NCBI GenBank assembly: GCA_965224495.1
Contig: CBDCZI010000002.1
Span: 1-55,018 of the forward strand
Length of the DNA stretch: 55,018 bases
DNA from: CBDCZI01 sp965224495
GTDB taxonomy: Bacteria; Bacteroidota; Bacteroidia; Cytophagales; JAAEPT01
Direction of reading: 5' to 3'
Positions 15,668-25,506 of the stretch are shown here, piece by piece. The position numbers and the translations under genes are program-made. The notes beneath the pieces were generated by a model. That model was not told the DNA's origin. It was given only the letters and a program-made list of their open reading frames with translations, and ran no database searches. Each line of letters starts with the position of its first letter. Positions within the stretch are counted from its first letter, which is position 1.

Positions 15668-18454
15668 TTACGTTTTAATTTTTTCTTTCAAATATTGTGA
15701 AGTGTAGCCTTTACCACTTTTTACAAGGTCTTCGGGTGTTCCTTCAAAAACAAGGTGTCCGCCTTTATCCCCTCCTTCAGGACCTAAATCAATCACCCAA
15801 TCTGCCATTTTTATCACCTCTAAGTTATGTTCAATAACTAAAACGGTGTGCCCTTGCTTGATTAATGCCTCAAAAGAAGTTAATAATTTTTGAATATCAT
15901 GGAAGTGTAAACCTGTTGTAGGTTCATCAAACACAAAAAAAGCAGGTTTAGTCGCTTGCTCCCCCTTTCCTATAAACGACGCCAATTTCACACGCTGTGC
16001 TTCGCCTCCGCTCAATGAGTTCGATGATTGCCCCAAACGAACGTAGCCTAAGCCTACTTCCTCCAAAGGTCTTAGTTTATCGACAACCTTAGGTACATCA
16101 GCAAAAAACACTATACTGTCGCTAACGGTCATCTGTAACACCTCAGAAATATTCTTTCCGTTGTGTTTTGCTTCTAATAAATTTTCTTTGAAACGTTGCC
16201 CATTACAAACATCACAGTTTAGATGAATATCTGCCATAAACTGCATTTCTATTTTCACCTCTCCTTCTCCTTTACAGTTGTCACATCGACCACCATCTAC
16301 ATTAAAGGAGAAAAAAGCAGGTTTATAACCCCGTTGTTTTGATAAAGGCAAATCAGCATAAAGCGAGCGTATCGCATCGTAAGCCTTTACATAAGTTACA
16401 GGATTGGAACGAGAAGATTTTCCAATTGGATTTTGATCAACAAATTCTATTGAATGAACTTGCTCTAAATCGCCTCCCAAATGTTTAAATTTTCCTCTTG
16501 TTGTAACAATATCTCCTTTCAGTTTTTTCAGTGCAGGGTAAAGCACTTTTTTAATTAACGTTGATTTTCCTGAGCCAGAAACACCCGTAACAACAGTTAA
16601 TGTATTTAAAGGAAATTTAACTTCCAGGTCTTTCAAATTGTTTTCTGACGCTCCAGTTACAGAAATAAAATTACGCCATTTCCTTCTGATTTTGGGTAAT
16701 GAAATAGTTTCTAATTCATTCAAATATTGCCCTGTATAAGAAACCTTATCGTGTTTGATATCCTCTATCGAACCTTGGAAAATCAACTTTCCTCCCGCCG
16801 TTCCTGCATCAGGACCAATGTCGATAACCTGATCTGCCGAACGCATGACATCTTCTTCGTGCTCAACAACAATCACCGTATTTCCCAAATCTCTTAATGT
16901 CTTCAAGACCGTAATCAATTGAGCTGTATCTCGTGGATGCAGACCTATACTTGGCTCATCTAAAATATACATCGAACCAACTAAAGCACTTCCTAAAGAC
17001 GTAGCCAACTTGATACGCTGAAACTCTCCTCCAGAAAGTGTTCCTGTCAATCGGTTTAATGACAGGTAACTCAACCCGACTTGCAATAAATAACCTAACC
17101 TATTTTTGATTTCATTCAAGATACGTTTGGCTACTTTTACCTCATACTCGGTCAATTCTATTTCATCAAAAAACTGATACGCCTCCTCGATAGGTAATAA
17201 AACTAAATCTTGAATAGACCTACCGTTCACTTTTACATAACCAGCATCTTTTCTTAGTCGTGTTCCTTTACAATCAGGACAATCTGTTCTTCCTCGGTAA
17301 CGAGAAAGCATTACTCGGTATTGGATTTTATGCGTTTGGCTCGATAAAAATTGAAAAAAGGCAGTCAATCCTTCAAAATATTCATTTCCAGTCCATAATA
17401 ATTCTTTCTCTTCTTCAGATAAATCTTTATACGAACGATGAATAGGGAAATCGAATTTGATGCCGTTTTTCACTAAAGGAACCAGCCATTGTCCCATTTT
17501 CTCTCCTTTCCAAGGCATAATTGCCCCTTCGTAAATTGATAAATCTTTGTTGGGAATAACCAAATCGGGATCAACTCCCAATACATGACCAAAACCTTCA
17601 CAAGTTTGACACGCCCCAAAAGGGTTATTGAAACTAAAAAAATTAGCTGTAGGTTCTTCGAAAAGAATACCGTCTAATTCAAATTTATCTGAATACGTCT
17701 TCTCATATTTTTTGGGTACACTAATCGTACAAGTGCCTAAGCCTTCGTAAAGTGCCGTCTGAATAGAATCAGCCAAACGAAATTGCAACTCCTCATCAGT
17801 ACTAATGACCCCACGATCTATCAATATTTCTGACTCTTCAAATTGTTCTCCTCTTTCAAGAATATCTTCTATAAAATCAACCGCTCCATTTACTCGAAGC
17901 CTTGTGTATCCTTTTTGTAATAAGATATTCAATTCTTCGGTCAATGTACGTCCTTCGTGGATATGGAAAGGTGCCAAAATCATGAATTTTGTACCGTCCT
18001 CTTCTTTCAAAATCTCATCTACAATCAAACTGACCGTATCTTTTTGTACTTCTTTACCCGAAACAGGAGAAATTGTTTTACCTATTCGAGCAAACAGTAA
18101 CTTGAAATAATCATAGATTTCTGTTGTCGTACCCACCGTAGAACGAGGATTTTTAGAACTGACCTTTTGTTCAATGGCAATTGCAGGCGAAACCCCTCTT
18201 ATATAATCAACTTCAGGTTTTTCCATTCTTCCCAAAAATTGCCTTGCATAAGAACTCAAACTTTCAACGTACATACGTTGTCCCTCGGCAAATAGCGTAT
18301 CAAATGCTAAAGAAGATTTCCCCGAACCAGATACACCAGTTATTACAATCAATTTGTTTCGAGGAATAGCAACGGATAAATTTTGTAAATTATTTACCCT
18401 TGCACCTTTAATGATGATATATTTTTTAGGATCGAGTTGTTCGAAATCTTCCAT
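15668..18454 (-). CDS. uvrA: UvrABC excision nuclease subunit A
   Basis: 928 aa DNA-damage sensor of nucleotide excision repair, acting as a dimer with UvrB. It has two ABC ATPase modules: Walker A GVSGSGKSSLAF near residue 40 and GVSGSGKSTLIK near 630, with LSGGE signatures (TLSGGEFQRIKLA and SLSGGEAQRVKLA) and Walker B-like YILDEPSIGLH and FVFDEPTTGLH. Zinc-binding Cys pairs are present (CQTCEGFG, CPDCKGTR, CDNCKGEG, CDVCNGQR). Length is normal and the frame is intact. The ATG lies 27 bases after the proposed stop of the upstream lipoprotein gene, so both are likely one transcript from a promoter at 18982. Confidence 0.97.
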   Translation of the reverse strand: MEDFEQLDPKKYIIIKGARVNNLQNLSVAIPRNKLIVITGVSGSGKSSLAFDTLFAEGQRMYVESLSSYARQFLGRMEKPEVDYIRGVSPAIAIEQKVSSKNPRSTVGTTTEIYDYFKLLFARIGKTISPVSGKEVQKDTVSLIVDEILKEEDGTKFMILAPFHIHEGRTLTEELNILLQKGYTRLRVNGAVDFIEDILERGEQFEESEILIDRGVISTDEELQFRLADSIQTALYEGLGTCTISVPKKYEKTYSDKFELDGILFEEPTANFFSFNNPFGACQTCEGFGHVLGVDPDLVIPNKDLSIYEGAIMPWKGEKMGQWLVPLVKNGIKFDFPIHRSYKDLSEEEKELLWTGNEYFEGLTAFFQFLSSQTHKIQYRVMLSRYRGRTDCPDCKGTRLRKDAGYVKVNGRSIQDLVLLPIEEAYQFFDEIELTEYEVKVAKRILNEIKNRLGYLLQVGLSYLSLNRLTGTLSGGEFQRIKLATSLGSALVGSMYILDEPSIGLHPRDTAQLITVLKTLRDLGNTVIVVEHEEDVMRSADQVIDIGPDAGTAGGKLIFQGSIEDIKHDKVSYTGQYLNELETISLPKIRRKWRNFISVTGASENNLKDLEVKFPLNTLTVVTGVSGSGKSTLIKKVLYPALKKLKGDIVTTRGKFKHLGGDLEQVHSIEFVDQNPIGKSSRSNPVTYVKAYDAIRSLYADLPLSKQRGYKPAFFSFNVDGGRCDNCKGEGEVKIEMQFMADIHLNCDVCNGQRFKENLLEAKHNGKNISEVLQMTVSDSIVFFADVPKVVDKLRPLEEVGLGYVRLGQSSNSLSGGEAQRVKLASFIGKGEQATKPAFFVFDEPTTGLHFHDIQKLLTSFEALIKQGHTVLVIEHNLEVIKMADWVIDLGPEGGDKGGHLVFEGTPEDLVKSGKGYTSQYLKEKIKT

Positions 18455-18481
18455 AAGTTTTTTGAGAGCGTAAATAAAAAA

Positions 18482-18966
18482 TTATTGTTCGGGGCATATT
18501 GCGTCGTACAGTTGGAGCGTCAAATTTCAACAACCAAAAGCCTGTCAATTTATTCTCTTTAAGTACCGCTTTTGTCGAGTAATAGTAAACGGGGCGAGTT
18601 TTATTGTAATTCCCATTAGAGACCAATTCGTGTCCTTTATCTAATTCATAAGCATACATTTCCATTTGCTCAATAAGGTACTGTTCTCTATTTACTATAT
18701 TTTCATTAGTAATAAATTCAATTGAAATACCTTCTAATTGATTGACCGAATCTATTTGTTGTTGATTAATACCTCCAGATAACAAATTATCTAATTTTTC
18801 TTCACTAAATATAATCCCAAATACCTCTTCGTCTTCGTGAGAGATATGACGAATTTTTCTATTTGCTATTTTCTTTTTTCGCATTTCCATTTACTACATT
18901 GGGTGCCTCACACGAGTTGAAAAATAAAGGGACAGCGAATAAAGCTAATAATATTGACTTTTTCAT
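18482..18966 (-). pseudogene. Lipoprotein gene broken by two net +1 shifts, upstream of uvrA
   Basis: From the ATG at 18966 the frame encodes a lipoprotein signal, MKKSILLALFAVPLFFNSC, with Cys19 as the lipid anchor. It then hits a stop after 35 codons. The continuing open frame (from 18890) carries about 125 residues (IRHISHEDEEVFGIIF, EQYLIEQMEMYAYEL, KLTGFWLLKFDAPTVRR). One extra A in the run of six As near 18874 joins the signal to it. A second extra base, probably in the CCCC at 18491-18494, would restore an end at PEQ-stop (18482-18484) in place of reading into uvrA. Length 485 minus two is a multiple of three (160 aa). An annotation starting at 18890 would miss the signal peptide. Function unknown; a surface or periplasmic lipoprotein of Bacteroidota type. 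Confidence 0.7.
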
Positions 18967-18981
18967 AGTTTTGAATTTTTG

Positions 18982-18989
18982 CAAAGATA
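18982..18989 (-). promoter_or_regulatory. -7 box for the lipoprotein-uvrA unit
   Basis: TATCTTTG on the minus strand matches TAnnTTTG and lies 15 bases before the lipoprotein ATG, giving a very short leader. No convincing -33 element is seen at the right distance. Confidence 0.5.
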
Positions 18990-19091
18990 CGATTCTCAAA
19001 AGGAGAAACCTTATTTATTAAACACTTAACGAGAGAGATTTTTCAAAAAAGATAAATAATCCATTTTTTTGGATTTATTTCCTAGTATAGC

Positions 19092-19121
19092 TTGTTTAGA
19101 AGATAAAAAGGTGTACTTTTG
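19092..19121 (+). promoter_or_regulatory. Promoter of tRNA-fMet
   Basis: TTG at 19092-19094 and TACTTTTG at 19114-19121 are separated by 19 bases. This matches the Bacteroidota housekeeping promoter (TTG at -33, TAnnTTTG at -7). The mature tRNA starts 12 bases later. Confidence 0.75.
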
Positions 19122-19132
19122 CATTACCAAAT

Positions 19133-19205
<73 letters not shown>

Positions 19206-19210
19206 CTTAT

Positions 19211-19243
19211 AAGCCTTTTAGAGAAATCTGAAAGGCTTTTTTT
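19211..19243 (+). terminator. Terminator after tRNA-fMet
   Basis: AAGCCTTTTAGA pairs with TCTGAAAGGCTT (one G-T pair) and is followed by TTTTT on the plus strand. Confidence 0.85.
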
Positions 19244-19273
19244 ATGTTTACAGTTTTAATCTACACTGGATTA

Positions 19274-19490
19274 TCACCAACCGTCAGAGCTATCGTACAC
19301 CGGATCCTTATCCCAAGAATCAGCTTCCTCTTCCCTCTTTTTTTACTATTTGTTTATAGCTCTCGTAATACAAATCTGCTTGTTGTTTGTCTATTTTTTG
19401 TCCAAAAAGACCATAATGATAAATATTATTTTTCAATTTTTTAGAGCCTTAACTGCTGTTTTCCAATGCTCTACTTTTACTGAAAATTTA
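19274..19490 (-). pseudogene. Remnant of a small acidic-tailed protein, frame-broken, right after mutS
   Basis: No single frame is open, but three frames joined in order give a protein-like string on the minus strand: FSVKVEHWKTAVKALK, then NNIYHYGLFGQKIDKQQAD and LYYESYKQIVKK, then EEADSWDKDPVYDSSDGW and a stop at 19274-19276. The joins fit one extra A in the run of six As and one in the run of five As near 19440, and one extra G in the GGG near 19345. A start is not visible. Removing one G from the GGG before the mutS stop would also fuse this string to the mutS frame or give a GTG start at 19505. It could be a separate small gene or a MutS tail; I favour a small gene, because mutS already has its usual length. 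Confidence 0.5.
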
Positions 19491-22088
19491 CCCTTTATCC
19501 TTCACACCTTTTATTTCGTTCAATTTCAATAACGCCTCTACGGGAGAAATCGTATTGATATCAATCGCATCTAATAACTCATTAATTTTTTCAAAAGCAG
19601 GGTTTGCCTCAAACATACTCAGTTGAAAATTTGCCTTTGGCATTTCTTCTAAACGTTCCCTTGTTTTATCGCTGAGTTTGTCTTTTTCTAAATTTTGTAA
19701 AATATCGTGTGCTCTCAAAACCACTTGATTGGGCATTCCTGCCATTTGTGCCACGTGAATACCAAACGAATGGTTACTTCCTCCTTTTTTCAACTTTCGC
19801 ATAAATACGATTTTATCGCCCATTTCTTTTACAGCGACATTGAAATTTTTGATACGAGGAAAATCATTAGTCAACTCGTTAAGCTCGTGGTAATGTGTTG
19901 CAAAAAGCGTTTTTGCTCGTGTTGAAGGACTGTTATGTAAATGTTCAACAATCGACCAAGCGATAGAAATACCATCATAAGTACTTGTACCACGACCAAT
20001 TTCATCCATCAAAACCAAACTTCTGTCCGATAGATTATTCAAAATACTTGCTGTCTCCGTCATCTCTACCATAAAAGTAGATTCGCCTTGCGATAAATTA
20101 TCCGAAGCTCCGACACGTGTAAATATTTTATCGACCAAACCAATTACTGCACTTTTAGCAGGGACGTAACAACCAATCTGTGCCATCAAAGTAATCAAAG
20201 CTACTTGGCGTAACAAAGCAGATTTACCCGACATATTGGGACCAGTAATTATCATTACTTGTTGCTCTTCGTTGTCCAAATAAACATCGTTTGGAATGTA
20301 TTTTTCACCAATTTTTAATTGCTTCTCAATTACAGGGTGTCGCCCTGATTTGATATCGATCGCATAATCTTCCGAAATTTCGGGTTTGCAATATTTATTG
20401 GTAATTGCCACATCTGCAAAAGAATTCAAACAGTCAATCTGAGCAATCAATCGAGAGTTTTCTTGTATTTGCTGTACATATTCTACCGCTGTCATCATCA
20501 AATCATTAAACAAACGTTGTTCAATAATATGTATTTGTCCTTCAGCATTTAATATTTTTTCTTCGTAAACCTTTAGCTCTTCAGTAATAAATCGTTCGGC
20601 ATTTACTAAGGTCTGTTTTCTAATCCAATCTTCAGGAACTTTGTCTTTATGGGCATTTGATACCTCTAAATAATAACCAAAAACACGGTTGTAAGCAATT
20701 TTCACTTTCGGAATACCTGTACGTTCGGCTTCACGTTTCTGAATTTGCATCAAATAATCTTTCCCAGAAAAGGCGATTTTGTGTAATTCATCTAACTCGT
20801 CATCAACTCCCGTGTTTATCATCCCACCTTGGTTGTTGACTATGGGCAATTCCGTTTTTAATTCTTTATCTATTCTGTCACGTAAAACGGCACACAGATT
20901 GATTCTATCGGCAAATGACTGTAAATATTTAGAGTCTGTTGCTGCCAAGGTTTCTTTAATAGGAATTAAATAATCCAACGCACGTTTCAATTGCATCAGT
21001 TCTCTTGGGTTGATTCTTCGAGCAGCAACTTTAGAAATCAAGCGTTCCAAATCACCAATCAATCGCATATTTTGCTGTAACTCGTCCATCAAGTCTGTAT
21101 CAGCTTTTAGTCCTGATACGACTTCTAAACGTTCGTCTATCGCTTGTTTGTCTTTCAGCGGCAACACCATCCAACGACGTAATAACCGTCCGCCCATAGG
21201 TGTTTGTGTGTGGTCTAAAATATCTATCAACGGTACGCCCGATTCGTGCTGAGAAAAAACCAATTCGAGGTTACGAATGGTAAATTTATCTAACCAAACA
21301 TAATGTTCTTCTTCAATACGGGAGAGATGAGCGACGTGAGATAATTCGTTGTGTTCGGTTTCTGCCAAATAATGTAAAACCGTTCCTGCAGCAATTATTC
21401 CTTCGTGCATTTTCCCGATACCAAACCCTTTCAATGACGTTGTTTTGAAATGTTTGGTCAATGTTTCAAAGGCATAATCGTATTGAAAAACCCAATCTTC
21501 TAAACGGTATTTGTTGTATTCATCACCAAATGCTTCTTCAAATTGTACACCTTGAGCTTTAGAATAAATTATTTCGGCAGGACGCAAGCTCTGCAATAGT
21601 TTATCGACATAAGGTAAGGTACCTTCGGCAACTAAAAACTCACCCGTTGAGATATCTACAAACGAAACACCACACGTTTTTTTAGTCAAATAAACCGATG
21701 CCAAGTAATTGTTTTTCTTTACATCCAATACATTGTCATTAAACGAAACCCCTGGCGTGACCAACTCGGTTACTCCACGTTTTACAATTCCTTTGACATC
21801 TTTTGCGTTTTCTAATTGGTCACAGATAGCAACACGTTGTCCTGCTCGTACCAATTTGGGTAAATAAGTATCTAATGCGTGGTAAGGAAAACCTGCCAAC
21901 TCGACAAATGAAGCTGAACCATTTGCTCTTTTTGTCAAGGTGATAGAAAGTATTTTACTCGCTTTTACCGCATCCTCGCTAAAGGTTTCGTAAAAATCAC
22001 CTACTCGAAACAACAACAAAGCCCCAGGGTATTTCGCCTTGATGGAGTAATATTGTTTCATTAATGGAGTTTCCTTTGCTTTGGCCAC
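19488..22088 (-). CDS. mutS: DNA mismatch repair protein MutS
   Basis: 866 aa, normal for MutS. The N-terminal mismatch-binding domain has the Phe-x-Glu motif in LFRVGDFYETF (about residues 26-36). The C-terminal ATPase has Walker A GPNMSGKSALLRQ (about 611-623), Walker B LVLMDEIGRGTSTYDG (about 687-702) and the late motif FATHYHELNEL. MutS finds base mismatches and small loops and recruits MutL. It stands alone on the minus strand with terminators on either side; mutL is not in the window. The frame is intact over 2.6 kb, in contrast to the broken neighbours on both sides. A functional MutS matters because its loss would itself raise the rate of homopolymer length changes. Confidence 0.97.
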   Translation of the reverse strand: MAKAKETPLMKQYYSIKAKYPGALLLFRVGDFYETFSEDAVKASKILSITLTKRANGSASFVELAGFPYHALDTYLPKLVRAGQRVAICDQLENAKDVKGIVKRGVTELVTPGVSFNDNVLDVKKNNYLASVYLTKKTCGVSFVDISTGEFLVAEGTLPYVDKLLQSLRPAEIIYSKAQGVQFEEAFGDEYNKYRLEDWVFQYDYAFETLTKHFKTTSLKGFGIGKMHEGIIAAGTVLHYLAETEHNELSHVAHLSRIEEEHYVWLDKFTIRNLELVFSQHESGVPLIDILDHTQTPMGGRLLRRWMVLPLKDKQAIDERLEVVSGLKADTDLMDELQQNMRLIGDLERLISKVAARRINPRELMQLKRALDYLIPIKETLAATDSKYLQSFADRINLCAVLRDRIDKELKTELPIVNNQGGMINTGVDDELDELHKIAFSGKDYLMQIQKREAERTGIPKVKIAYNRVFGYYLEVSNAHKDKVPEDWIRKQTLVNAERFITEELKVYEEKILNAEGQIHIIEQRLFNDLMMTAVEYVQQIQENSRLIAQIDCLNSFADVAITNKYCKPEISEDYAIDIKSGRHPVIEKQLKIGEKYIPNDVYLDNEEQQVMIITGPNMSGKSALLRQVALITLMAQIGCYVPAKSAVIGLVDKIFTRVGASDNLSQGESTFMVEMTETASILNNLSDRSLVLMDEIGRGTSTYDGISIAWSIVEHLHNSPSTRAKTLFATHYHELNELTNDFPRIKNFNVAVKEMGDKIVFMRKLKKGGSNHSFGIHVAQMAGMPNQVVLRAHDILQNLEKDKLSDKTRERLEEMPKANFQLSMFEANPAFEKINELLDAIDINTISPVEALLKLNEIKGVKDKG

Positions 22089-22190
22089 AATTAGCGTATG
22101 TTTAGTTGTAATTCTACAAGTTAAAAGTTGTAAAATGAAGAGTGAATTTTTTAACAGATTAGTTATTCACAATACTAAATTTTAAGCATA

Positions 22191-22228
22191 AAAAAAGCAT
22201 TCTTCATAAACTACAAAGAATGCTTTTT
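22191..22228 (-). terminator. Intrinsic terminator after the DUF2723 gene
   Basis: AAAAAAGCATTCTT pairs with AAGAATGCTTTTT across an 11-base loop and lies 18 bases past the stop. It insulates mutS from the upstream gene. Confidence 0.85.
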
Positions 22229-22246
22229 ATCGGTAAAATGGCATTT

Positions 22247-25200
22247 CTATTGAGACATTACTTCCATAAAGCTTTCCATTTCTTTTGCTTTTTCTTTGTA
22301 ACCATTCTTCATATAAAACTCATAACAAGACGGTAAAAACAATCTTTCGTGTAACATATAAACTTGGTTAAAATTATATTGCGGTTTATTTTTCGTATGG
22401 TCTTCCGTTTTGTATTTCATTACTTCAATCGCACTTTTTGCCATTGCATCAACTATTTCCAATGCTTTTGGTTTGTCACCTAACAAGTGTAACAATTGTG
22501 CCATTTGAATATTACTTCTGTCGTAATAAAACGGTCCGTTAGGCATTTTTTCTAAACATTTATAAATAGCCTTTTTTGCTTTTTGCTCATTATTTACAAC
22601 AGTAGTATCGTAAAACAAGGCGCTCGCCAAAGTCAAAAATTTCCCTCTCGACTGGTGTACAAAACTTGCGTATTGGTCAGAATAATGAATTGATTTATCA
22701 TCAAGGTTTGTCCATTTCAACTCTTCCTTATTCATCATGTTTTCATACATCACAGGAATATTTACTTCCTCGTTAGCATTTGGTCCTTGGTTCAAAAGGA
22801 ATCAAACGGTAAGCCATTCCTTCATTGATAAGGAAACGTGTCAAGCCTAAATCAGTCGCTGTACCATAAGTCGCACCAAAATAAATTGGTCTGTCCCAGT
22901 TTGATTTACTAATCTCCGAAATCATTTCCAATACCATCATTTTATCTTTTGTCAACGTACTTGTTGCTAAATTAAACTTGATTTGTGTCAACCCTTGGTA
23001 TTCAAAATACTTTTTGTATTTCTCTGGAATTACGCCATTTGCTAAAATTGCTTGTTTATCTTTCAAGTCGATAATCAATCTTTTTGATGGGATATACGTG
23101 TCTTTTCCTCCCGAATTAGAAGGTGTAGTAACCGATGAATGCTGAATTTTAAACGCTTTCATATACTGCTGTAACGAAATCAAAGGGTCTTCTTTTTTCC
23201 CATTGACATCTTGGTAACGCACCACATCATTGACACCTTCTTGGTACAATTCTTTTTTGACTTTAAATAGGTAAAGCTTCTGACTCGTACGCTTTACGTT
23301 TCATTTGTGAAATGTACCAATCTGTACCCAACAAACTGGTGTTACACACACGAATATCTTGACGTACTTCCAAGACCTCTTGAGCAAACCAAAGAGGGAA
23401 GGTATCGTTGTCTCCGCCTGTAAATAAAATTGCATTTTCGACACACGACTCTAACATGTTTACGGCACTTTCTATCGAGTAATAACGTTTTGAGCGGTCA
23501 TGGTCATCCCAGTTTTCAGTTGCCATCACCAAAGGAACAGATAAAGAAATCACTAACGATAAACGCAACAACTGCCTTTTGATTTTTAATTACATTTTGC
23601 AATGCATCAGCAATAAACAATACGCCTATCCCTATCCAAATTGCAAAAATATAGTACGAACCTGCATAGGCATAATCTCGCTCTCTTGGCTCTACAGCTG
23701 GTGCATTTAGGTAAACGACAATAGCCAAACCTGTGAATAAAAATAGACACAAACTTATCCAAAAATCTTCTCTACTTTTAGAAAACAAGAAAATAACACC
23801 CAACAACCCTAAAATAAATGGCAGAGCATAATAATTGTGTTTCTGCTTTACTGCTCAATACATCAGGTTTGGTATCACTCGCAAAAGGATAACGTACACC
23901 TGAGAACTGTAAATCGCCATCTCTACCGATAAAATTCCATCCGAAATAACGTAAATACATCGTCCCGATTTGTCTTTTGAACATGTAACTTATGTTTTGT
24001 CCAAAAGTTGGTTTCCAACCTATTCGTTTGTATTTCCCTTTTTTATATTTTCCCGAAGCTTCCAACATACTCTCATACACGGCTATATTTCGTGGTTGAG
24101 CATGTGTCATTCGAGGGAAAAATGATTTTACTTTTTTGCTGTATTCAGGACGCATATTGTAATCATAAACTACCCATTTATCATTTTTCACCATATACAA
24201 TGGCGTTTTCCAACTTTCAATCTTCTTTTCTCTGGCCTGTCTATTCAATCCATCTAAGCCATAAGGGTTTCTAACGTTTTGAAAATTAAACCCAAACTGA
24301 GGGCCAGAAACTAAAGGCGTCGAACCATATTGGTCACGACGTAAATATTTTTCTAAATTGTATGCGTTTTCAGGGTCATTTTCATCTACTGGTGGATTGG
24401 CATTCGAACGAATAACAATTTCTGCGTAAGACAAATACCCCAATACAATAAAGAAGAACGATAAAATCCCTAAGTTCAAGTAATATTTTTGAGCTTTAAT
24501 AGAATAGAAAATCCCGGCAATAAATAAGGCGGTAAGAATAAACAAGAATAAATAAATTCCCGAATTTACAGACATTCCAAAGCTATTGACTAACCAAAAA
24601 TCCAACCATTTTGACATCGTCGCAAAACCGTAATACATCAATTCTAACACCACACCCAAACCAACAATACTTATCAAAAGAGCAACTATTCCTCCTAAAA
24701 CCGTTGGTTTGTATTTTCTGAAATAATAAATCAATGCCAAACCAGGTATCATTACCAAGTTCAAAATATGCACACCCAATGAAAGACCTATCATATAAGC
24801 GGTCAATAACAACCACTTGTCAGCACCTTCTTCGTCTGCCACCGATTCCCATTTGAGCATCGACCAATAGACAAAAGCACTAAAAAACATGGACATCGCA
24901 TAGACTTCTGCCTCACCAGCATTGAACCAAAACGAATCAGAGAAAGTAAATGCCAACGCTCCGATAGTTGATGCTGATAAGATTAAGTAAGTCTGAATTT
25001 TTGTAGGCTCTATTTGAGAAGCTATTTTCATTACTTTTCGTCCGATAAATGAAATCGTCCAAAACATAAACAAAATAGTAAATGCACTCGATACTACCGA
25101 TACCATATTTACCCAAAATGCCACTTGCTCTTTATCTGTAGCGATAAGAGAAAACAAACGAGCAATTAAAATGTAAACGGGCACACCTGGAGGGTGGGGA

Positions 25201-25340
25201 GTTTGTAAACGGTAAGAAACGGAGATAAATTCGCCACAATCCCAATAACTGGCTGTTGGCTCGACGGTCAATGTATAAACAATCAGGGCAATCAAAAAGA
25301 CCAACCATCCACCAATATTGTTTAATTTTTTATAATTCAT
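22247..25340 (-). pseudogene. DUF2723 multi-pass membrane protein, broken by four net +1 shifts
   Basis: Five frames in order (25340-23778, then pieces ending at 23516, 23263, 22773 and 22247) join into one protein of 1029 aa. Its N-terminal half has about 10 membrane helices with the family motifs TASYWDCGEFI and LQTPHPPGVP. A periplasmic soluble part follows (NWDDHDRSKRYY, ENAILFTGGDNDTFPLWF), then a helical TPR-like tail. DUF2723 proteins resemble GT-C membrane glycosyltransferases, and a glycan or O-mannosyl transfer role is suspected. Shifts fit one extra base near 23837 (C), between 23515 and 23560, near 23273 (A) and in the T-run at 22794-22797. 3094 minus four is a multiple of three. 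No stop or gap other than the shifts is seen, so the break is either a sequencing artefact or very recent. Confidence 0.85.
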
Positions 25341-25360
25341 CTGTTCTATTAGTTCAATAA

Positions 25361-25404
25361 AATTTTAAAAGTCCATCACTAAAAAATGATGAACTTTTAA
25401 AATT
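25361..25404 (-). terminator. Hairpin terminator after the amidase
   Basis: An 18-bp stem with one mismatch runs from AATTTTAAAAGTCCATCA to TGATGAACTTTTAAAATT around a CTAAAAAA loop. It lies about 100 bases past the amidase stop and just before the DUF2723 start. The stem is AT-rich, so strength is uncertain. Confidence 0.65.
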
Positions 25405-25506
25405 ACTTTTTTGTGTTGGATTAACCTATTCTAAACCTGCTTATTCATTCTCAAAAAAGGGTTTTAATTGTAATTTTCCCTTCTCTAAACGAAAAATGAT
25501 ACGGTA

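Noticed and set aside
25441..25506. About 20 in-frame codons after the amidase stop (YRIIFRLEKGKLQLKPFFENE-like)
   Set aside because: They look protein-like, but the amidase already ends at its family's usual point and no start lies upstream; more likely chance or an ancient remnant.
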